Shown here: positions 9,980 through 21,577 of the stretch, one piece after another
How positions within the stretch are numbered: the stretch's first letter is position 1
How the letters are laid out: each line of letters opens with the position of its first letter
Assembly (NCBI RefSeq): GCF_006717145.1
Contig: NZ_VFQF01000001.1
Span: forward strand, 1,302,001-1,366,000
Reading direction: 5' to 3'
Source: Humibacillus xanthopallidus
GTDB taxonomy: Bacteria; Actinomycetota; Actinomycetes; Actinomycetales; Dermatophilaceae
DNA: 64,000 bases
Made by a program: the position numbers and the translations under genes
Notes under the pieces: generated by a model
Told to the model about the DNA's origin: nothing
Database searches by the model: none
What the model saw: only the letters and a program-made list of their open reading frames with translations

Positions 9980-11187
9980 CAGGCGTCACCCTCCTCGAGG
10001 ACCGTGAGACCGGGCAGCTCCTTGCCTTCGAGGTACTCGAGGCTCGCCCCGCCACCGGTCGAGATGTGGCCGAAGTCGGAGTCCTCGAAACCGAGCTGCC
10101 GCACGGCCGCGGCGGAGTCGCCTCCACCCACCACCGTCAGCGCGCCGGCGGACGTCACGTCGACGAGCGCCTGGGCGAGCGCCTTGGTGCCCGCGGCATA
10201 TGGCGCCATCTCGAACGCGCCCATGGGGCCGTTCCAGAAGACGGTGCGGCAGTCGGCGAGCTTCTCGGCGAAGAGGCGGCTCGACTCGGGGCCGATGTCG
10301 AGGCCCATGCGGTCGGCGGGGATGGCGTCGGCAGCGACGACGTCGTGCGCGGCGTCCGCACTGAACGCGTCGGCGGCCACGACGTCGACGGGCAGCACGA
10401 TCTCGACGCCCTCCTTCTCGGCGCGCTCGAGGTAGCCCTTGACCGTGTCGATCTGGTCGGCCTCGAGCAGGCTCTTGCCCACCTCGTGGCCCTGCGCGGC
10501 GAGGAAGGTGAAGACCATGCCACCACCGATGAGGAGCCGGTCGGCCGTGCCGAGCAGGTTGCCGATGACGCCGAGCTTGTCGGACACCTTGGCACCGCCG
10601 AGCACGACGGCATACGGCCGCTCGGGGTCCTTGGTGAGCCGGCGCAGCACGTCTACCTCGGCCGACACGAGGTCACCGGTGGCATGCGGCAGGAGGCGGG
10701 CGATGTCGTAGACCGAGGCCTGCTTGCGGTGCACGACACCGAAGCCGTCGGAGACGAAGACGTCTGCGAGAGAAGCGAGCTCGCCGGCGAAGGCAGCCCG
10801 CTCGTCGTCTGTCTTGGCGGTCTCGCCGGCGTTGAAGCGGAGGTTCTCGAGGAGCAGGACCTGGCCGTCCTCGAGCGCGGCCGCCTTGGCCTTGGCGTCG
10901 TCTCCGACGGTGTCGTCGGCGAAGACGACGTCGGTGCCGAGCACCTCGCCGAGACGCTCGGCGACGGGGGCCAGGGAGTACTTCGCCTCCGGGGCGCCCT
11001 TGGGGCGGCCGAGGTGGGCACAGACGATGACACGCGCCCCGGCGTCGGCCAGGCCCTTGATCGTCGGTGCCGACGCGCGGATGCGGCCGTCGTCGGTGAT
11101 GGTCGTGCCGTCGAGCGGCACGTTGAGGTCGGAGCGGACGAGGACGCGCTTGCCGCGCAGGTCCCCGAGGTCACCGGTCGTCTTCAC
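9979..11187 (-). CDS. pgk: Phosphoglycerate kinase
   Basis: Transfers phosphate from 1,3-bisphosphoglycerate to ADP. The 402-residue protein shows [37 protein letters not shown] and the nucleotide-binding [12 protein letters not shown] 11187 is chosen because GGAAGAGG lies just upstream and the product begins [16 protein letters not shown]; the longer in-frame extension would read through the palindrome between gap and pgk. It is translationally coupled to tpiA. Confidence 0.95.
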   Translation of the reverse strand: MKTTGDLGDLRGKRVLVRSDLNVPLDGTTITDDGRIRASAPTIKGLADAGARVIVCAHLGRPKGAPEAKYSLAPVAERLGEVLGTDVVFADDTVGDDAKAKAAALEDGQVLLLENLRFNAGETAKTDDERAAFAGELASLADVFVSDGFGVVHRKQASVYDIARLLPHATGDLVSAEVDVLRRLTKDPERPYAVVLGGAKVSDKLGVIGNLLGTADRLLIGGGMVFTFLAAQGHEVGKSLLEADQIDTVKGYLERAEKEGVEIVLPVDVVAADAFSADAAHDVVAADAIPADRMGLDIGPESSRLFAEKLADCRTVFWNGPMGAFEMAPYAAGTKALAQALVDVTSAGALTVVGGGDSAAAVRQLGFEDSDFGHISTGGGASLEYLEGKELPGLTVLEEGDA

Positions 11188-11242
11188 GCGGTCTGCCTCT
11201 TCCGGTAGCGGTGGGTCGGTGATGTGGGCGAGATATGGCTGC

Positions 11243-11276
11243 GGCCACCGCCCCGGCACGTGCCGGGGCGGTGGCC
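11243..11276 (-). terminator. 34-bp perfect palindrome between gap and pgk
   Basis: The whole 34-base stretch reads the same on both strands (first arm GGCCACCGCCCCGGCAC). It sits 7 bases after the gap stop and 55 bases before pgk. As RNA it forms a very stable hairpin, so it probably acts as an attenuator or mRNA-stabilising element that gives gap more transcript than pgk-tpiA. No T-run follows. Confidence 0.6.
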
Positions 11277-11283
11277 GGGTGCG

Positions 11284-12411
<1,128 letters not shown>

Positions 12412-12418
12412 TCAGGTG

Positions 12419-12440
12419 ATGGTGAGCGATCGCTCACCAT
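12419..12440. promoter_or_regulatory. 22-bp perfect palindrome in the whiA-gap interval
   Basis: A perfect palindrome with half-site ATGGTGAGCGA lies 84 bases beyond the whiA stop and about 130 bases upstream of gap. Its symmetry, lack of loop and length resemble a dimeric regulator operator more than a terminator. Control of gap by a TetR- or similar-family protein is an inference. The rest of the 236-base interval shows no gene. Confidence 0.45.
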
Positions 12441-12524
12441 GCCCGGTCGCTGCCCGCCCGCTGCCTGGCCGCCGCCCGGGCGGTGCCCGCCCGCTCCTCG
12501 TCGGCTGCTCCCCCGCCGCCCGGG

Positions 12525-13505
12525 TCAGGACTCGAGCATGTCCTGGGTGAGGCTCGACTCCGTGCCGGGCACGCCGAGCTCCTCGGCGCGCTTGTCGGCC
12601 ATGGCGAGCAGCCGGCGGATGCGGCCGGCCACGGCATCCTTCGTCATCGGCGGCTGGGCCAGCTGGCCGAGCTCCTCGAGGCTCGCCTGCTTGTGCTCGA
12701 GCCGCAGCGTGCCGGCCTCGCGCAGGTGGTCGGGGATCTCGTCGCCGAGGATCTCCATGGCGCGCTCGACCCGGGCGCCGGCCGCCACCGCGGCACGCGC
12801 CGAGCGCCGCAGGTTGGCGTCGTCGAAGTTGGCGAGACGGTTCGCGGTCGCGCGAACCTCGCGGCGCATCCGGCGCTCCTCCCAGGCCATGACGGCGTCG
12901 TGGGCACCGAGGCGGGTGAGGAGCGCGCCGATGGCGTCGCCGTCGCGGATGACGACGCGGTCGACGCCGCGCACCTCGCGCGCCTTGGCCTGGATGCCGA
13001 GGCGCCGGGCCGCGCCGACGAGGGCGAGGGCGGCCTCAGGACCGGGGCAGGTGACCTCGAGGGCCGACGAGCGGCCGGGCTCGGTGAGCGACCCGTGCGC
13101 GAGGAAGGCTCCCCGCCAGGCGGCCTCGGAGTCGCACGTCGACGCGCTGACGACCTTCGGCGGCAGGCCGCGGACCGGGCGCCCGCGACCGTCGACGAGG
13201 CCGGTCTGGCGGGCCAGCGTCGAGCCGTCCTCGACGACCCGCACGACGTAGCGGGACCCTCGGCGCAACCCGCCGGCGGCGAGCACGAGGACGTCGCTGC
13301 GGTGGCCGTAGACCTCGGTGATGTTGCGGCGCAGGCGTCGGGCGGCGTTCGCGGTGTCGAGCTCGGCCTCGACGACGATCTGGCCGCCGATCATGTGCAG
13401 CCCACCGGCGAAACGCAGCATCGTCGACACCTCGGCCTTGCGACAACAGGGCTTGGTGACCTCGAGTCTCGAGAGCTCGTCCTTCACCTTCGCTGTCATC
13501 GCCAT
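12525..13505 (-). CDS. whiA: DNA-binding regulator WhiA
   Basis: WhiA combines a degenerate LAGLIDADG homing-endonuclease fold with a C-terminal helix-turn-helix. It is a developmental transcription factor in Streptomyces and is conserved in non-sporulating Gram-positives with roles in division or growth. The 326-residue protein begins [13 protein letters not shown] and contains [19 protein letters not shown] 13505 is chosen over ATG 13514 because AGGA then lies eight bases upstream. It follows yvcK in the conserved rapZ-yvcK-whiA order. Confidence 0.94.
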   Translation of the reverse strand: MAMTAKVKDELSRLEVTKPCCRKAEVSTMLRFAGGLHMIGGQIVVEAELDTANAARRLRRNITEVYGHRSDVLVLAAGGLRRGSRYVVRVVEDGSTLARQTGLVDGRGRPVRGLPPKVVSASTCDSEAAWRGAFLAHGSLTEPGRSSALEVTCPGPEAALALVGAARRLGIQAKAREVRGVDRVVIRDGDAIGALLTRLGAHDAVMAWEERRMRREVRATANRLANFDDANLRRSARAAVAAGARVERAMEILGDEIPDHLREAGTLRLEHKQASLEELGQLAQPPMTKDAVAGRIRRLLAMADKRAEELGVPGTESSLTQDMLES

Positions 13506-13562
13506 GCGGTTCATCCTGCCACCCCGATCAAGCAGCCTCGCGCCGAGCCGGGCGAGCGCCCG

Positions 13563-14543
13563 TCAGGCGATGATGTCGCGCAGCGCCGCGGCCAGTCGGA
13601 GGGGGTCGTGGACGCCGGGCTGGCGCCGCGCCTCGACGGGGGCGACGACGAGCTCGGCCCCGAGCTCGGCGGCGGCCGCCCGAAGGGTCGGCACGTCGGG
13701 CACGACGCTGGGGTCGGCGAGGACGTAGTCGAGGCGCAGGTCGGGTGCGTTGGACGCGAACGAGGTGAGGTGGTCCTCGGCCCGGAAGTCGCGGGTCTCG
13801 CCCTTGTGCACCTCGAGGTTGAGGTTGAGCAGGCGCCGGGCCGGAGTGGCGACGAGCGCGTCGGCGAGGTCGGGCACGAGCAGGTGCGGCATGACCGACG
13901 TGAACCAGGACCCCGGCCCGAGCATCACCCAGTCAGCCCGGGCGACCGCCTCGATGGCCTCGTGGCACGGGGTCGGGCACGTGGGCAGGATGCCGATCGA
14001 GGAGACGATGCCCGGGGAGGACGCGACGCGGTGCTGGCCGCGCACCTCGACGGTCTCGTCGGGACGGTCGGGGTCGTGCCCTCGGATCTCGGCGACGATC
14101 TGCAGCGGCTCCCCCGCCATCGGCAGCACGCGGCCCCGGGCACCGAGCAGCCGGCCGACGAGGTCGAGGCCCTGCACGGTGTCGCCGAGCAGCTCCCAGA
14201 TCGAGACGATCATGAGGTTGCCGAGGGCATGCCCGGCGAGGTCGCCGGTGCCCGAGAAGCGGTGCTGGAGGACGTCGCGCCACGTGTGCCCCCAGTCGCT
14301 GTCGTCGCACAGCGCCGACAGCGCCATGCGCAGGTCACCGGGCGGCAGCACGTCGAACTCCTCGCGCAGCCTGCCGCTCGATCCACCGTCGTCGGCGACC
14401 GTGACGACGGCGGTCACGCTGTCGGTGAGCAGCCGCAACGCGGTGAGTGCGGCCGACAGGCCGTGGCCACCACCGAGGGCGACGATGCTGCGGTGGTGGA
14501 CGGGGACCAGGGGCCCCGGCGGAGGTGGAGGTGGTGGCGTCAC
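13563..14543 (-). CDS. yvcK: YvcK/CofD-like protein (putative gluconeogenesis factor)
   Basis: Family of nucleotide-sugar-binding proteins needed for growth on gluconeogenic carbon and for cell shape in Bacillus and Mycobacterium. The 326-residue protein has the N-terminal glycine loop IVALGGGHGLSAAL, VTVADDGGSSGRLR and the stretch DWVMLGPGSWFTSV. A GTG start at 14543 gives a proline-rich leader of about 15 residues before conserved sequence, so the true start may be a little downstream. It lies 18 bases after rapZ. Confidence 0.9.
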   Translation of the reverse strand: MTPPPPPPPGPLVPVHHRSIVALGGGHGLSAALTALRLLTDSVTAVVTVADDGGSSGRLREEFDVLPPGDLRMALSALCDDSDWGHTWRDVLQHRFSGTGDLAGHALGNLMIVSIWELLGDTVQGLDLVGRLLGARGRVLPMAGEPLQIVAEIRGHDPDRPDETVEVRGQHRVASSPGIVSSIGILPTCPTPCHEAIEAVARADWVMLGPGSWFTSVMPHLLVPDLADALVATPARRLLNLNLEVHKGETRDFRAEDHLTSFASNAPDLRLDYVLADPSVVPDVPTLRAAAAELGAELVVAPVEARRQPGVHDPLRLAAALRDIIA

Positions 14544-14561
14544 GGTCGCTGCGATCCGGTG

Positions 14562-15479
14562 TCACTCACGCCCGAGGTCGCGGTGCACGACGAAGGTGTC
14601 GACCCCGTCGATCTGCCCGAGACGGGTGCTGAGCGCCTCGGCGGTGGCGACCGAGCGGTGCTTGCCGCCCGTGCAGCCCACGGCGACCGTGACGTAGCGG
14701 CGTCCTTCGCGCACGTAGCCTTCGATCATCGTCGTCAGCAGACCGGAGGCGCGGTCGATGAACTCCTCGGCGCCGGGCTGGGCCATGACGAACTCGGCCA
14801 CCGGGGCGTCGCGGCCGGTCAGCGGCCGCAGCTCGGGCACCCAGAACGGGTTGGGCAGGAAGCGCATGTCGAAGACGACGTCGGCGTCGAGGGGCAGGCC
14901 GTACTTGAAGCCGAACGACATGACGGCGATGCGCAGCTGCGCCCGGCGGTCGCCGGCGAAGAGCGACGACAGCTTGGCCGTCAGCTGGTGCACGTTGAGG
15001 CCCGAGGTGTCGATGACGACGTCGGCGCTCGAGCGCAGGTCGACGAGCATCGTGCGCTCGAGCTGGATGCCGTCGAGCAGGCGACCGTCGGCCTGGAGCG
15101 GGTGCGGCCGGCGCACGCTCTCGAAGCGGCGCACGAGCGCCTCGTCGGTCGCGTCGAGGAAGACGAGGCTCGGGTGCTCACCACGCTCGCGGGCGGCGGC
15201 GATGGCCTCGGAGAGCATGCCGAACCAGCCGCGCGACCGCACGTCGACGACGACGGCGACCTGCTGCATCGAGGCCTCGGGGTTGCGCTCGCGCGCCTCG
15301 TCGCGCAGGTCGGCGAGGGCCGAGAGCAGCTGCGGCGGCAGGTTGTCGACGACGAGCCAGCCGAGGTCCTCGAGGACGTTGGCGGCCGTCGAGCGGCCCG
15401 CACCGCTCATCCCGGTGACGATGACGATCGGCGCGTCGGCCAGCGACCTGCCTGGCGTGGGGTTGGGGTCGGCGGTCAT
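14562..15479 (-). CDS. rapZ: RNase adapter / nucleotide-binding protein RapZ
   Basis: P-loop protein that in E. coli binds the GlmZ RNA and glucosamine-6-phosphate; the actinobacterial role is less defined. The 305-residue protein has the Walker [15 protein letters not shown], the usual actinobacterial variant with Arg in place of the Lys, and the C-terminal domain motif [13 protein letters not shown]. Its ATG overlaps the uvrC stop (AATGA), so it is translationally coupled. Confidence 0.93.
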   Translation of the reverse strand: MTADPNPTPGRSLADAPIVIVTGMSGAGRSTAANVLEDLGWLVVDNLPPQLLSALADLRDEARERNPEASMQQVAVVVDVRSRGWFGMLSEAIAAARERGEHPSLVFLDATDEALVRRFESVRRPHPLQADGRLLDGIQLERTMLVDLRSSADVVIDTSGLNVHQLTAKLSSLFAGDRRAQLRIAVMSFGFKYGLPLDADVVFDMRFLPNPFWVPELRPLTGRDAPVAEFVMAQPGAEEFIDRASGLLTTMIEGYVREGRRYVTVAVGCTGGKHRSVATAEALSTRLGQIDGVDTFVVHRDLGRE

Positions 15480-17620
15480 TCGAGGACTTCTCCCGTCGTG
15501 AGGTTCACGGCTGGCTCCGGCGCTGCACCCTCAGCCAAGTGGGTGACGATGGCGCTGGCAAGCGAAGGTCCGATTCCGGGTACCGCGACGAGGTCGTCGG
15601 CGCTCGCCTGGCGCAGGCGCTTGACCGACCCGAAGTGCCGCAGGATCGCCTTCTGCCGGCTCGCTCCGAGACCGGGTATGCCGTCGAGCTGGCTCGTCGT
15701 CATCGCCTTGGACCGCCGCTGGCGGTGGAAGGTGATGGCGAAGCGGTGCGCCTCGTCGCGCAGGCGCTGGAGCAGGTAGAGCCCCTCGCTCGTGCGCGGC
15801 AGGATGACCGGGTGCTCGAGACCGGGCAGCCAGACCTCCTCGAGCCGCTTGGCGAGCCCGACGAGCGCGACCTCCTCGATGCCGAGCTCGTCGAGCACGG
15901 CCTGGGCGGCGTTGACCTGGGGCAGGCCACCGTCGACGACGACGAGGCTCGGCGGGTAGGCGAAGCGGCGGGGTCGTCCGGTCTCGGGGTCGATCGGGCC
16001 GGAGGCCGATCGGTCGTCGTCGCCCGCACCGGAGTCGTCGGCTGAGTCGTCGGCTGAGTTGTCGGCCGAGTCGTCGGCTGAGCCGGCATCGCTGCCGGCT
16101 GCACGGGCCCCATCGGCTGCGCCCGAGGCGCCCGCGACCGACGATGCGGCGCCGTCGCTGACGACGCCGGTCGACAGGTCGAGGTCGCCGGCGCCCTCGG
16201 CGTCCTCGAGGTAGCGGCGGAAGCGCCGGGTCAGCACCTCGCGCATCGCGGCCGTGTCGTCGACGGTCACGGACTCGTCGGTGACGCCGCCCTGGGTCGC
16301 GCCGCGGACGATGAAGCGGCGGTACTCGCTCTTGCGGGCGAGCCCGTCCTCGAAGACCACCATCGAGGCCACGACGTTGGTGCCCTGCACGTGGCTGACG
16401 TCGTAGCACTCGATGCGCAGCGGCGCCTCGTCGAGCTCGAGGTAGTCCTGCAGCTCCTGAAGGGCACGGCTGCGCAGGGTGAGGTCACCGGCGCGGGCCA
16501 CCTTGTGCCGGGCCAGGGACTGCTCGGCGTTGCGGCGCACCGTCTCCATGAGGGTGCGCTTGTCGCCGCGCTGCGGCACCCGCACGCTGACGGACGACCC
16601 CCGCACCGACGACAGCCACTCGGTGACCGCCTCGAGGTCGGCGGGCTCTGCAGGCACGAGCACCTCTCGCGGGACCCCCTCGCGCTCTGCGTCGCCGTAG
16701 ACCTGCAGCAGCAGGTGCTCGACGAGGGAGGGGATGTCCTCGCTCTCCTTCTCGACGACCCAGCCGCGCTGGCCGCGGATGCGACCGCCGCGCACGTGGA
16801 ATACCTGCACCGCGGCCTCGAGGTCGTCGTCGGCGAGGGCGAACACGTCGGCGTCGGTGGCGTCTCCGAGCACGACGGCCTGCTTCTCGAGGGCCTTGCT
16901 CAGCGCCCCGATGTCGTCACGCAGCCGGGCCGCCTGCTCGAAGTCGAGCTCGGCCGCCGCCTCGCGCATGCGGGTCTCGAGGCGCTTGACGAAGCGGCTC
17001 GTGTTGCCGGTCATGAAGTCGCAGAAGTCCTCGGCGATGGCCCGGTGCTCCTCGGCCGTCACCCGGCCGACGCACGGCGCCGAGCACTTGTCGATGTAGC
17101 CGAGCAGGCACGGCCGACCGCTCGCGCCGGCGCGCTTGAAGACGCCGGACGAGCAGGTGCGCACCGGGAAGACGCGCAGCAACAGGTCGAGGGTCTCGCG
17201 GATCGCCCACGCGTGGCCGTAGGGGCCGAAGTAGCGGGTGCCCTTGCGCTTGGCGCCGCGCATGACCTGGGCGCGGGGGAACTGCTCCCCCATCGTCACG
17301 GCGAGGAAGGGGTAGGACTTGTCGTCGCGGTACTTGACGTTGAAGCGTGGGTCGAACTCCTTGATCCAGGAGTACTCGAGCTGGAGCGCCTCGACCTCGG
17401 TGCGCACCACCGTCCACTCGACCGACGCGGCCGTCGTGACCATCGTCGCGGTGCGCGGGTGGAGCGCGGTGATGTCCTGGAAGTACGAGGACAACCGTGG
17501 CCGAAGGGATTTCGCCTTGCCGACGTAGATGACCCGCCCGTGACCGTCACGGAAGCGATAGACCCCCGGATCGGTCGGGATCTCCCCCGGCTTGGGGCGA
17601 TAGGTCCTCGGGTCGGCCAC
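15476..17620 (-). CDS. uvrC: Excinuclease ABC subunit C
   Basis: Makes both incisions in nucleotide excision repair. The 714-residue protein has the N-terminal GIY-YIG nuclease ([21 protein letters not shown]), a UvrB-binding UVR motif ([14 protein letters not shown]), the RNase H-like C-terminal nuclease and tandem helix-hairpin-helices ([28 protein letters not shown]). An Ala/Ser/Asp-rich insertion of about 60 residues, partly built from 12-bp tandem repeats, interrupts the RNase H-like half before [18 protein letters not shown] 17620 lies six bases after TAGGGT, suggesting a leaderless mRNA. Confidence 0.95.
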   Translation of the reverse strand: MADPRTYRPKPGEIPTDPGVYRFRDGHGRVIYVGKAKSLRPRLSSYFQDITALHPRTATMVTTAASVEWTVVRTEVEALQLEYSWIKEFDPRFNVKYRDDKSYPFLAVTMGEQFPRAQVMRGAKRKGTRYFGPYGHAWAIRETLDLLLRVFPVRTCSSGVFKRAGASGRPCLLGYIDKCSAPCVGRVTAEEHRAIAEDFCDFMTGNTSRFVKRLETRMREAAAELDFEQAARLRDDIGALSKALEKQAVVLGDATDADVFALADDDLEAAVQVFHVRGGRIRGQRGWVVEKESEDIPSLVEHLLLQVYGDAEREGVPREVLVPAEPADLEAVTEWLSSVRGSSVSVRVPQRGDKRTLMETVRRNAEQSLARHKVARAGDLTLRSRALQELQDYLELDEAPLRIECYDVSHVQGTNVVASMVVFEDGLARKSEYRRFIVRGATQGGVTDESVTVDDTAAMREVLTRRFRRYLEDAEGAGDLDLSTGVVSDGAASSVAGASGAADGARAAGSDAGSADDSADNSADDSADDSGAGDDDRSASGPIDPETGRPRRFAYPPSLVVVDGGLPQVNAAQAVLDELGIEEVALVGLAKRLEEVWLPGLEHPVILPRTSEGLYLLQRLRDEAHRFAITFHRQRRSKAMTTSQLDGIPGLGASRQKAILRHFGSVKRLRQASADDLVAVPGIGPSLASAIVTHLAEGAAPEPAVNLTTGEVLE
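16032..16079. repeat. Four 12-bp tandem repeats inside uvrC
   Basis: The unit GAGTCGTCGGCT occurs four times head to tail, one copy with two substitutions. It encodes the Ser-Ala-Asp-Asp units of the UvrC insertion. Slippage would change the protein in four-residue steps and keep frame. Confidence 0.8.
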
Positions 17621-17626
17621 GGCAAC

Positions 17627-17632
17627 ACCCTA
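17627..17632 (-). promoter_or_regulatory. -10 box of uvrC (leaderless type)
   Basis: TAGGGT lies exactly six bases before the uvrC GTG, so the transcript would begin at or next to the start codon. No convincing -35 hexamer is visible. Confidence 0.55.
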
Positions 17633-17714
17633 TGTCGGCACACCGACACCCCGACGACGCCCCTCGGCACACGGCATCCGTCCGCGTTGGTGAGGGCTGG
17701 TGAGGGCTGGTGGG

Positions 17715-17733
17715 GGCCGCGGGGCCAGCGGCC
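17715..17733 (-). terminator. Small hairpin just after the Rieske gene
   Basis: A six-base GGCCGC/GCGGCC stem with a seven-base loop directly abuts the stop codon of the Rieske gene. It may be a weak terminator. Two direct copies of GGTGAGGGCT lie next to it. Confidence 0.35.
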
Positions 17734-18246
17734 TCAGCTGACGGTCAGCGTGCTCCCCGAGACGGTCACCGTCTTGGGGGTGAGCCCCGTCGCCGCCGGG
17801 CCCGAGACCGGGTCGCCGGTCGTGCTGTCGAAGTGGCTCTGGTGGCACGGGCACACGATCTGGTTGCCCTCGAACGAGGCGACCGTGCAGCCCTGGTGGG
17901 GGCAGATCGCGTCGAAGGCCTTGAAGGTGCCCGCGGTCGGCTGCGTGATGACCGTCTGGGTGTCGGCGAAGATCTTGCCGCTGCCGACGGGGATCTCGGA
18001 CGTGGGGATGCCTCCGGCCGCGGCCGACGACTCGCCGCCCGCGCCCGGGGAGGAGGTGGCCCCCGCGGCGCTCGAGGACGGGGCCGGCGCCTCGGGCACG
18101 GGCGGGCTGCTGCACGCCGCGAGCGCCCCGACGCCGGCGACGACGACGGCTGCCCGCAGCACGCCGCGCCGATCGGTCAGCTCCGCGATCCGCTCGGAGA
18201 TGCCGGTCGTCGGCTCGGTCGGGTGGGAGAACGTGCCCTGGCTCAT
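17734..18246 (-). CDS. Rieske 2Fe-2S lipoprotein
   Basis: A 170-residue secreted electron-transfer protein. The N-terminus has a twin-arginine motif ([10 protein letters not shown]), a hydrophobic stretch and a lipobox ending LAAC at about residue 45, so export is predicted through Tat with lipid anchoring. A Ser/Ala/Gly-rich linker leads to a Rieske domain with both ligand sets, CPHQGC and CPCHQSHFD, for a 2Fe-2S cluster with two Cys and two His. The partner oxidoreductase is not evident. The start overlaps the uvrA stop as ATGA, so it is co-translated with a DNA repair gene, which is functionally odd. Confidence 0.88.
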   Translation of the reverse strand: MSQGTFSHPTEPTTGISERIAELTDRRGVLRAAVVVAGVGALAACSSPPVPEAPAPSSSAAGATSSPGAGGESSAAAGGIPTSEIPVGSGKIFADTQTVITQPTAGTFKAFDAICPHQGCTVASFEGNQIVCPCHQSHFDSTTGDPVSGPAATGLTPKTVTVSGSTLTVS

Positions 18247-21200
18247 GCGTTCCTCTTCCGGGTCGTCGTGCTCGGGGCGGATCTCGTCTTGCTGACGGTC
18301 GTGCTCGACGTGGTCTTCTTCGCGGCGGCCGTCGTGGCTCCTCCGCGCGCACGGCTGGGCGCCTTGGTGCCGGCGCCGGGCGTGCTCGCCGTGGCCGTGC
18401 TGCTCGTCCCGGCCTTCCGGGTGATCTTCGTGCCGTTGGTTGTGGGCGCGCCACCGGTTCGCTGGGAGCTCGCTGTGGCGCCGCGACCGGAGGGCTTGCG
18501 GGCCGGCGTGCGCGTCGTCGTGCGTGCCGTGCGCTCGAGGATCGGCTTGAGGAAGCGCCCGGTGTGGCTCGCCTCGACGTCGGCGACGTGCTCGGGGGTG
18601 CCCTCGGCGATGACCATGCCGCCGCGCGAGCCACCCTCGGGACCCATGTCGATGATCCAGTCGGCGTTCTTGATGACATCGAGGTTGTGCTCGATGACGA
18701 TGACGGTGTTGCCCTTCTCGACGAGGCCCTGGAGCACGTCGAGCAGCTTGCGGATGTCCTCGAAGTGCAGACCGGTCGTCGGCTCGTCGAGGACGTAGAT
18801 GGTGCGTCCGGTGGACCGCTTCTGCAGCTCGCTCGCGAGCTTGACGCGCTGCGCCTCGCCTCCGGAGAGGGTCGGCGCGGGCTGGCCGAGGCGCACGTAG
18901 CCGAGGCCGACGTCGTTGAGGGTCTTGAGGTGGCGTGCGATCGCCGGCACCGCCTCGAAGAACGTGGCGGCCTCCTCGATCGGCATGTCGAGCACGTCGG
19001 CGATCGTCTTGCCCTTGAAGTGGACCTCGAGCGTCTCGCGGTTGTAGCGCGCGCCGTGGCACACCTCGCACGGGACGTAGACGTCCGGCAGGAAGTTCAT
19101 CTCGATCTTGATGGTGCCGTCGCCGGAGCACGCGTCGCAGCGCCCGCCCTTGACATTGAAGGAGAAGCGGCCCGGCTGGTAGCCGCGCACCTTCGCCTCC
19201 GTCGTCTCGGCGAAGAGCTTGCGCATGTTGTCGAAGACGCCGGTGTAGGTCGCGGGGTTCGACCGTGGCGTGCGCCCGATCGGGCTCTGGTCGACGTGGA
19301 CGACCTTGTCGAGCTGGTCGAGGCCGGTGACCGTCTTGTGCCGGCCCGGCACGTGGCGCGCCCCGTTGAGCTTGTTGGCGAGGACGTTGTAGAGGATGTC
19401 GTTGACGAGCGTCGACTTGCCTGAGCCCGAGACACCGGTCACCGCCACGAGGTTGCCGAGCGGGAAGTCGACCGAGACGTTCTGGAGGTTGTTCTCGCGT
19501 GCCCCGGAGACGGTGATCTGGCGCCCGTCGTGGCCCCGCCGGACGACGGGTGTCGGGATCTCGCGACGGCCGGAGAGATACATGCCGGTGAGCGAGTCGG
19601 GGTGCTCGAGCAGACCCTTGACCGGACCGGAGTGCACGACGCGGCCGCCGTGCTCGCCGGCGCCGGGGCCGATGTCGACGACCCAGTCGGCCGTCGCGAT
19701 GGTGTCCTCGTCGTGCTCGACGACGATGAGCGTGTTGCCGAGGTCGCGCAGGCGCGTCAGCGTCTCGATGAGGCGGTGGTTGTCGCGCTGGTGCAGGCCG
19801 ATCGACGGCTCGTCGAGGACGTAGAGTACGCCGACGAGCCCCGAGCCGATCTGCGTCGCGAGGCGGATGCGCTGGGCCTCGCCACCGGAGAGCGTGCCTG
19901 CGGGGCGGTCGAGCGAGAGGTAGTCGAGACCGACGTCGAGCAGGAAGCCGAGCCGCGCGTCGATCTCCTTGATGACCCGCTCGGCGATCTGCTTCTCGCG
20001 CGATGTGAAGTCGACGGTGTCGAGGAAGCCCGCGGCCTCGTTGATGGCGAGGCCACACACCTCGGAGATGTTCTTGCCGCCGAGCAGGACGGCGAGCGAC
20101 TCGGGCTTGAGGCGGGCGCCCTTGCACACGGGGCAGGGCACCTGGCGCATGTAGCCCTCGTAGCGCTCACGGCTCCACTCGGAGTCGGTCTCGCCGTGGC
20201 GCCGCTTGATGAAGGGCACGACCCCCTCGAAGCCGGTCGTGTAGGACCGGTCGCGGCCGTAGCGGTTCTTGTACTTGACGTGGACCTTGTAGTTCTGGCC
20301 GTGGAGCAGGGCCTCCTTGGCGCGCGCCGGGAGCGACCGGAAGGGCGCCTCCATCGAGAACCTCATGTCCTCGGCGAGGGCCGTCATGACCCGCTGGAAG
20401 TACTCGGCCGAGCCCGAGCCCTGGGCCCAGGGCTGGATGGCGCCCTCGGCGAGGCTGAGGTCGTCGTCGGGCACGACGAGCTCGGGGTCGACCTCCAGCT
20501 CGGTGCCGATGCCGGTGCACTCGGGGCACGCGCCGAAGGGCGAGTTGAAGGAGAACGACCGCGGCTGGATCTCGTCCATGCCGAGGGGGTGGTTGTTGGG
20601 GCACGCCATCTTCTCGGAGAAGCGGCGCTCGCGGTCCTTCGCCTTGGCGTCGCGGTCGACGAAGTCGATGATGACGATGCCCCCGGCGAGGCCGAGAGCG
20701 GTCTCGACGGAGTCGGTGAGCCGGCGCTTCGCGCTCGTGTCGTCGCCCTTGGCGACGAGGCGGTCGACGACGACCTCGATCGTGTGCTTGCGCTGCTTCT
20801 CGAGGGCGGGGGGCTCGGCGAGCGACACGACCTCGCCGTCGACCCTCGCGCGGGAGAAGCCCTTGGTCTGGAGCTCGGCGAAGAGGTCGACGAACTCGCC
20901 CTTGCGGCCCTGCACCACCGGTGCGAGCACCTGGAAGCGGGTGCGGTCCTCGAGCGTCAGCAGCTGGTCGACGATCTGCTGCGGCGACTGCCGGGTGACC
21001 GGCTCGCCGCACACCGGGCAGTGCGGGCGGCCCGCGCGCGCGAAGAGGAGGCGGAGGTAGTCGTAGACCTCGGTGATGGTGCCGACCGTGGAGCGCGGGT
21101 TGCGGTTGGTCGACTTCTGGTCGATCGAGACCGCGGGCGAGAGGCCCTCGATGAAGTCGACGTCGGGCTTGTCCATCTGGCCGAGGAACTGCCGGGCGTA

Positions 21201-21401
21201 GGCCGACAGGGACTCGACGTAGCGCCGCTGGCCCTCGGCGAAGATCGTGTCGAACGCGAGGCTCGACTTGCCCGAGCCCGAGAGGCCGGTGAAGACGATG
21301 AGGCTGTCGCGGGGCAGGTCGACCGAGATGTCGCGCAGGTTGTGCTCGCGAGCGCCGCGGACGACGAGTGAGTGGGAGGAGCCGGTGGGCGTAACAGTCA
21401 C
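18243..21401 (-). CDS. uvrA: Excinuclease ABC subunit A with a basic C-terminal tail
   Basis: Damage-recognition ATPase of nucleotide excision repair. The 1052-residue protein has two ABC ATPase halves with Walker A motifs [14 protein letters not shown] and [13 protein letters not shown], signature motifs LSGGEAQR in each half, and zinc-finger cysteines ([16 protein letters not shown] with CEVCHG). After the normal family end near LKPILER, about 95 Thr/Ala/Lys/Arg-rich residues follow; these could bind nucleic acid non-specifically. The start is 177 bases from the divergently transcribed GH15 gene. Confidence 0.95.
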   Translation of the reverse strand: MTVTPTGSSHSLVVRGAREHNLRDISVDLPRDSLIVFTGLSGSGKSSLAFDTIFAEGQRRYVESLSAYARQFLGQMDKPDVDFIEGLSPAVSIDQKSTNRNPRSTVGTITEVYDYLRLLFARAGRPHCPVCGEPVTRQSPQQIVDQLLTLEDRTRFQVLAPVVQGRKGEFVDLFAELQTKGFSRARVDGEVVSLAEPPALEKQRKHTIEVVVDRLVAKGDDTSAKRRLTDSVETALGLAGGIVIIDFVDRDAKAKDRERRFSEKMACPNNHPLGMDEIQPRSFSFNSPFGACPECTGIGTELEVDPELVVPDDDLSLAEGAIQPWAQGSGSAEYFQRVMTALAEDMRFSMEAPFRSLPARAKEALLHGQNYKVHVKYKNRYGRDRSYTTGFEGVVPFIKRRHGETDSEWSRERYEGYMRQVPCPVCKGARLKPESLAVLLGGKNISEVCGLAINEAAGFLDTVDFTSREKQIAERVIKEIDARLGFLLDVGLDYLSLDRPAGTLSGGEAQRIRLATQIGSGLVGVLYVLDEPSIGLHQRDNHRLIETLTRLRDLGNTLIVVEHDEDTIATADWVVDIGPGAGEHGGRVVHSGPVKGLLEHPDSLTGMYLSGRREIPTPVVRRGHDGRQITVSGARENNLQNVSVDFPLGNLVAVTGVSGSGKSTLVNDILYNVLANKLNGARHVPGRHKTVTGLDQLDKVVHVDQSPIGRTPRSNPATYTGVFDNMRKLFAETTEAKVRGYQPGRFSFNVKGGRCDACSGDGTIKIEMNFLPDVYVPCEVCHGARYNRETLEVHFKGKTIADVLDMPIEEAATFFEAVPAIARHLKTLNDVGLGYVRLGQPAPTLSGGEAQRVKLASELQKRSTGRTIYVLDEPTTGLHFEDIRKLLDVLQGLVEKGNTVIVIEHNLDVIKNADWIIDMGPEGGSRGGMVIAEGTPEHVADVEASHTGRFLKPILERTARTTTRTPARKPSGRGATASSQRTGGAPTTNGTKITRKAGTSSTATASTPGAGTKAPSRARGGATTAAAKKTTSSTTVSKTRSAPSTTTRKRNA

Positions 21402-21564
21402 CCCGACATGCTAGGTGGGACCTCCGACAGTCCTGTCACCCTCGACAGCGGGCGGACCGGGCGACCGGCCCACGGCCCCTCCCAGCCCGGTCACAGCCCC
21501 GCCCGACGCGCGCGCGGCGCCCGCCCGGCGCCCGCTCAGCCGCCTCCTGGGACGCACCGGACGG

Positions 21565-21570
21565 CATACT
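21565..21570 (+). promoter_or_regulatory. Possible -10 box of the GH15 gene
   Basis: CATACT lies seven bases before the ATG at 21578, close to the leaderless spacing seen elsewhere in the window. It overlaps a copy of the repeated octamer (21562-21569). No -35 box is clear. Confidence 0.35.
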
Positions 21571-21577
21571 CGGGCGC

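Noticed and set aside
12483-15779. A 1098-codon open frame on the plus strand
   Set aside because: It lies antisense to whiA, yvcK, rapZ and the end of uvrC. Long antisense frames are expected at this GC content, and its translation has no recognisable domain.
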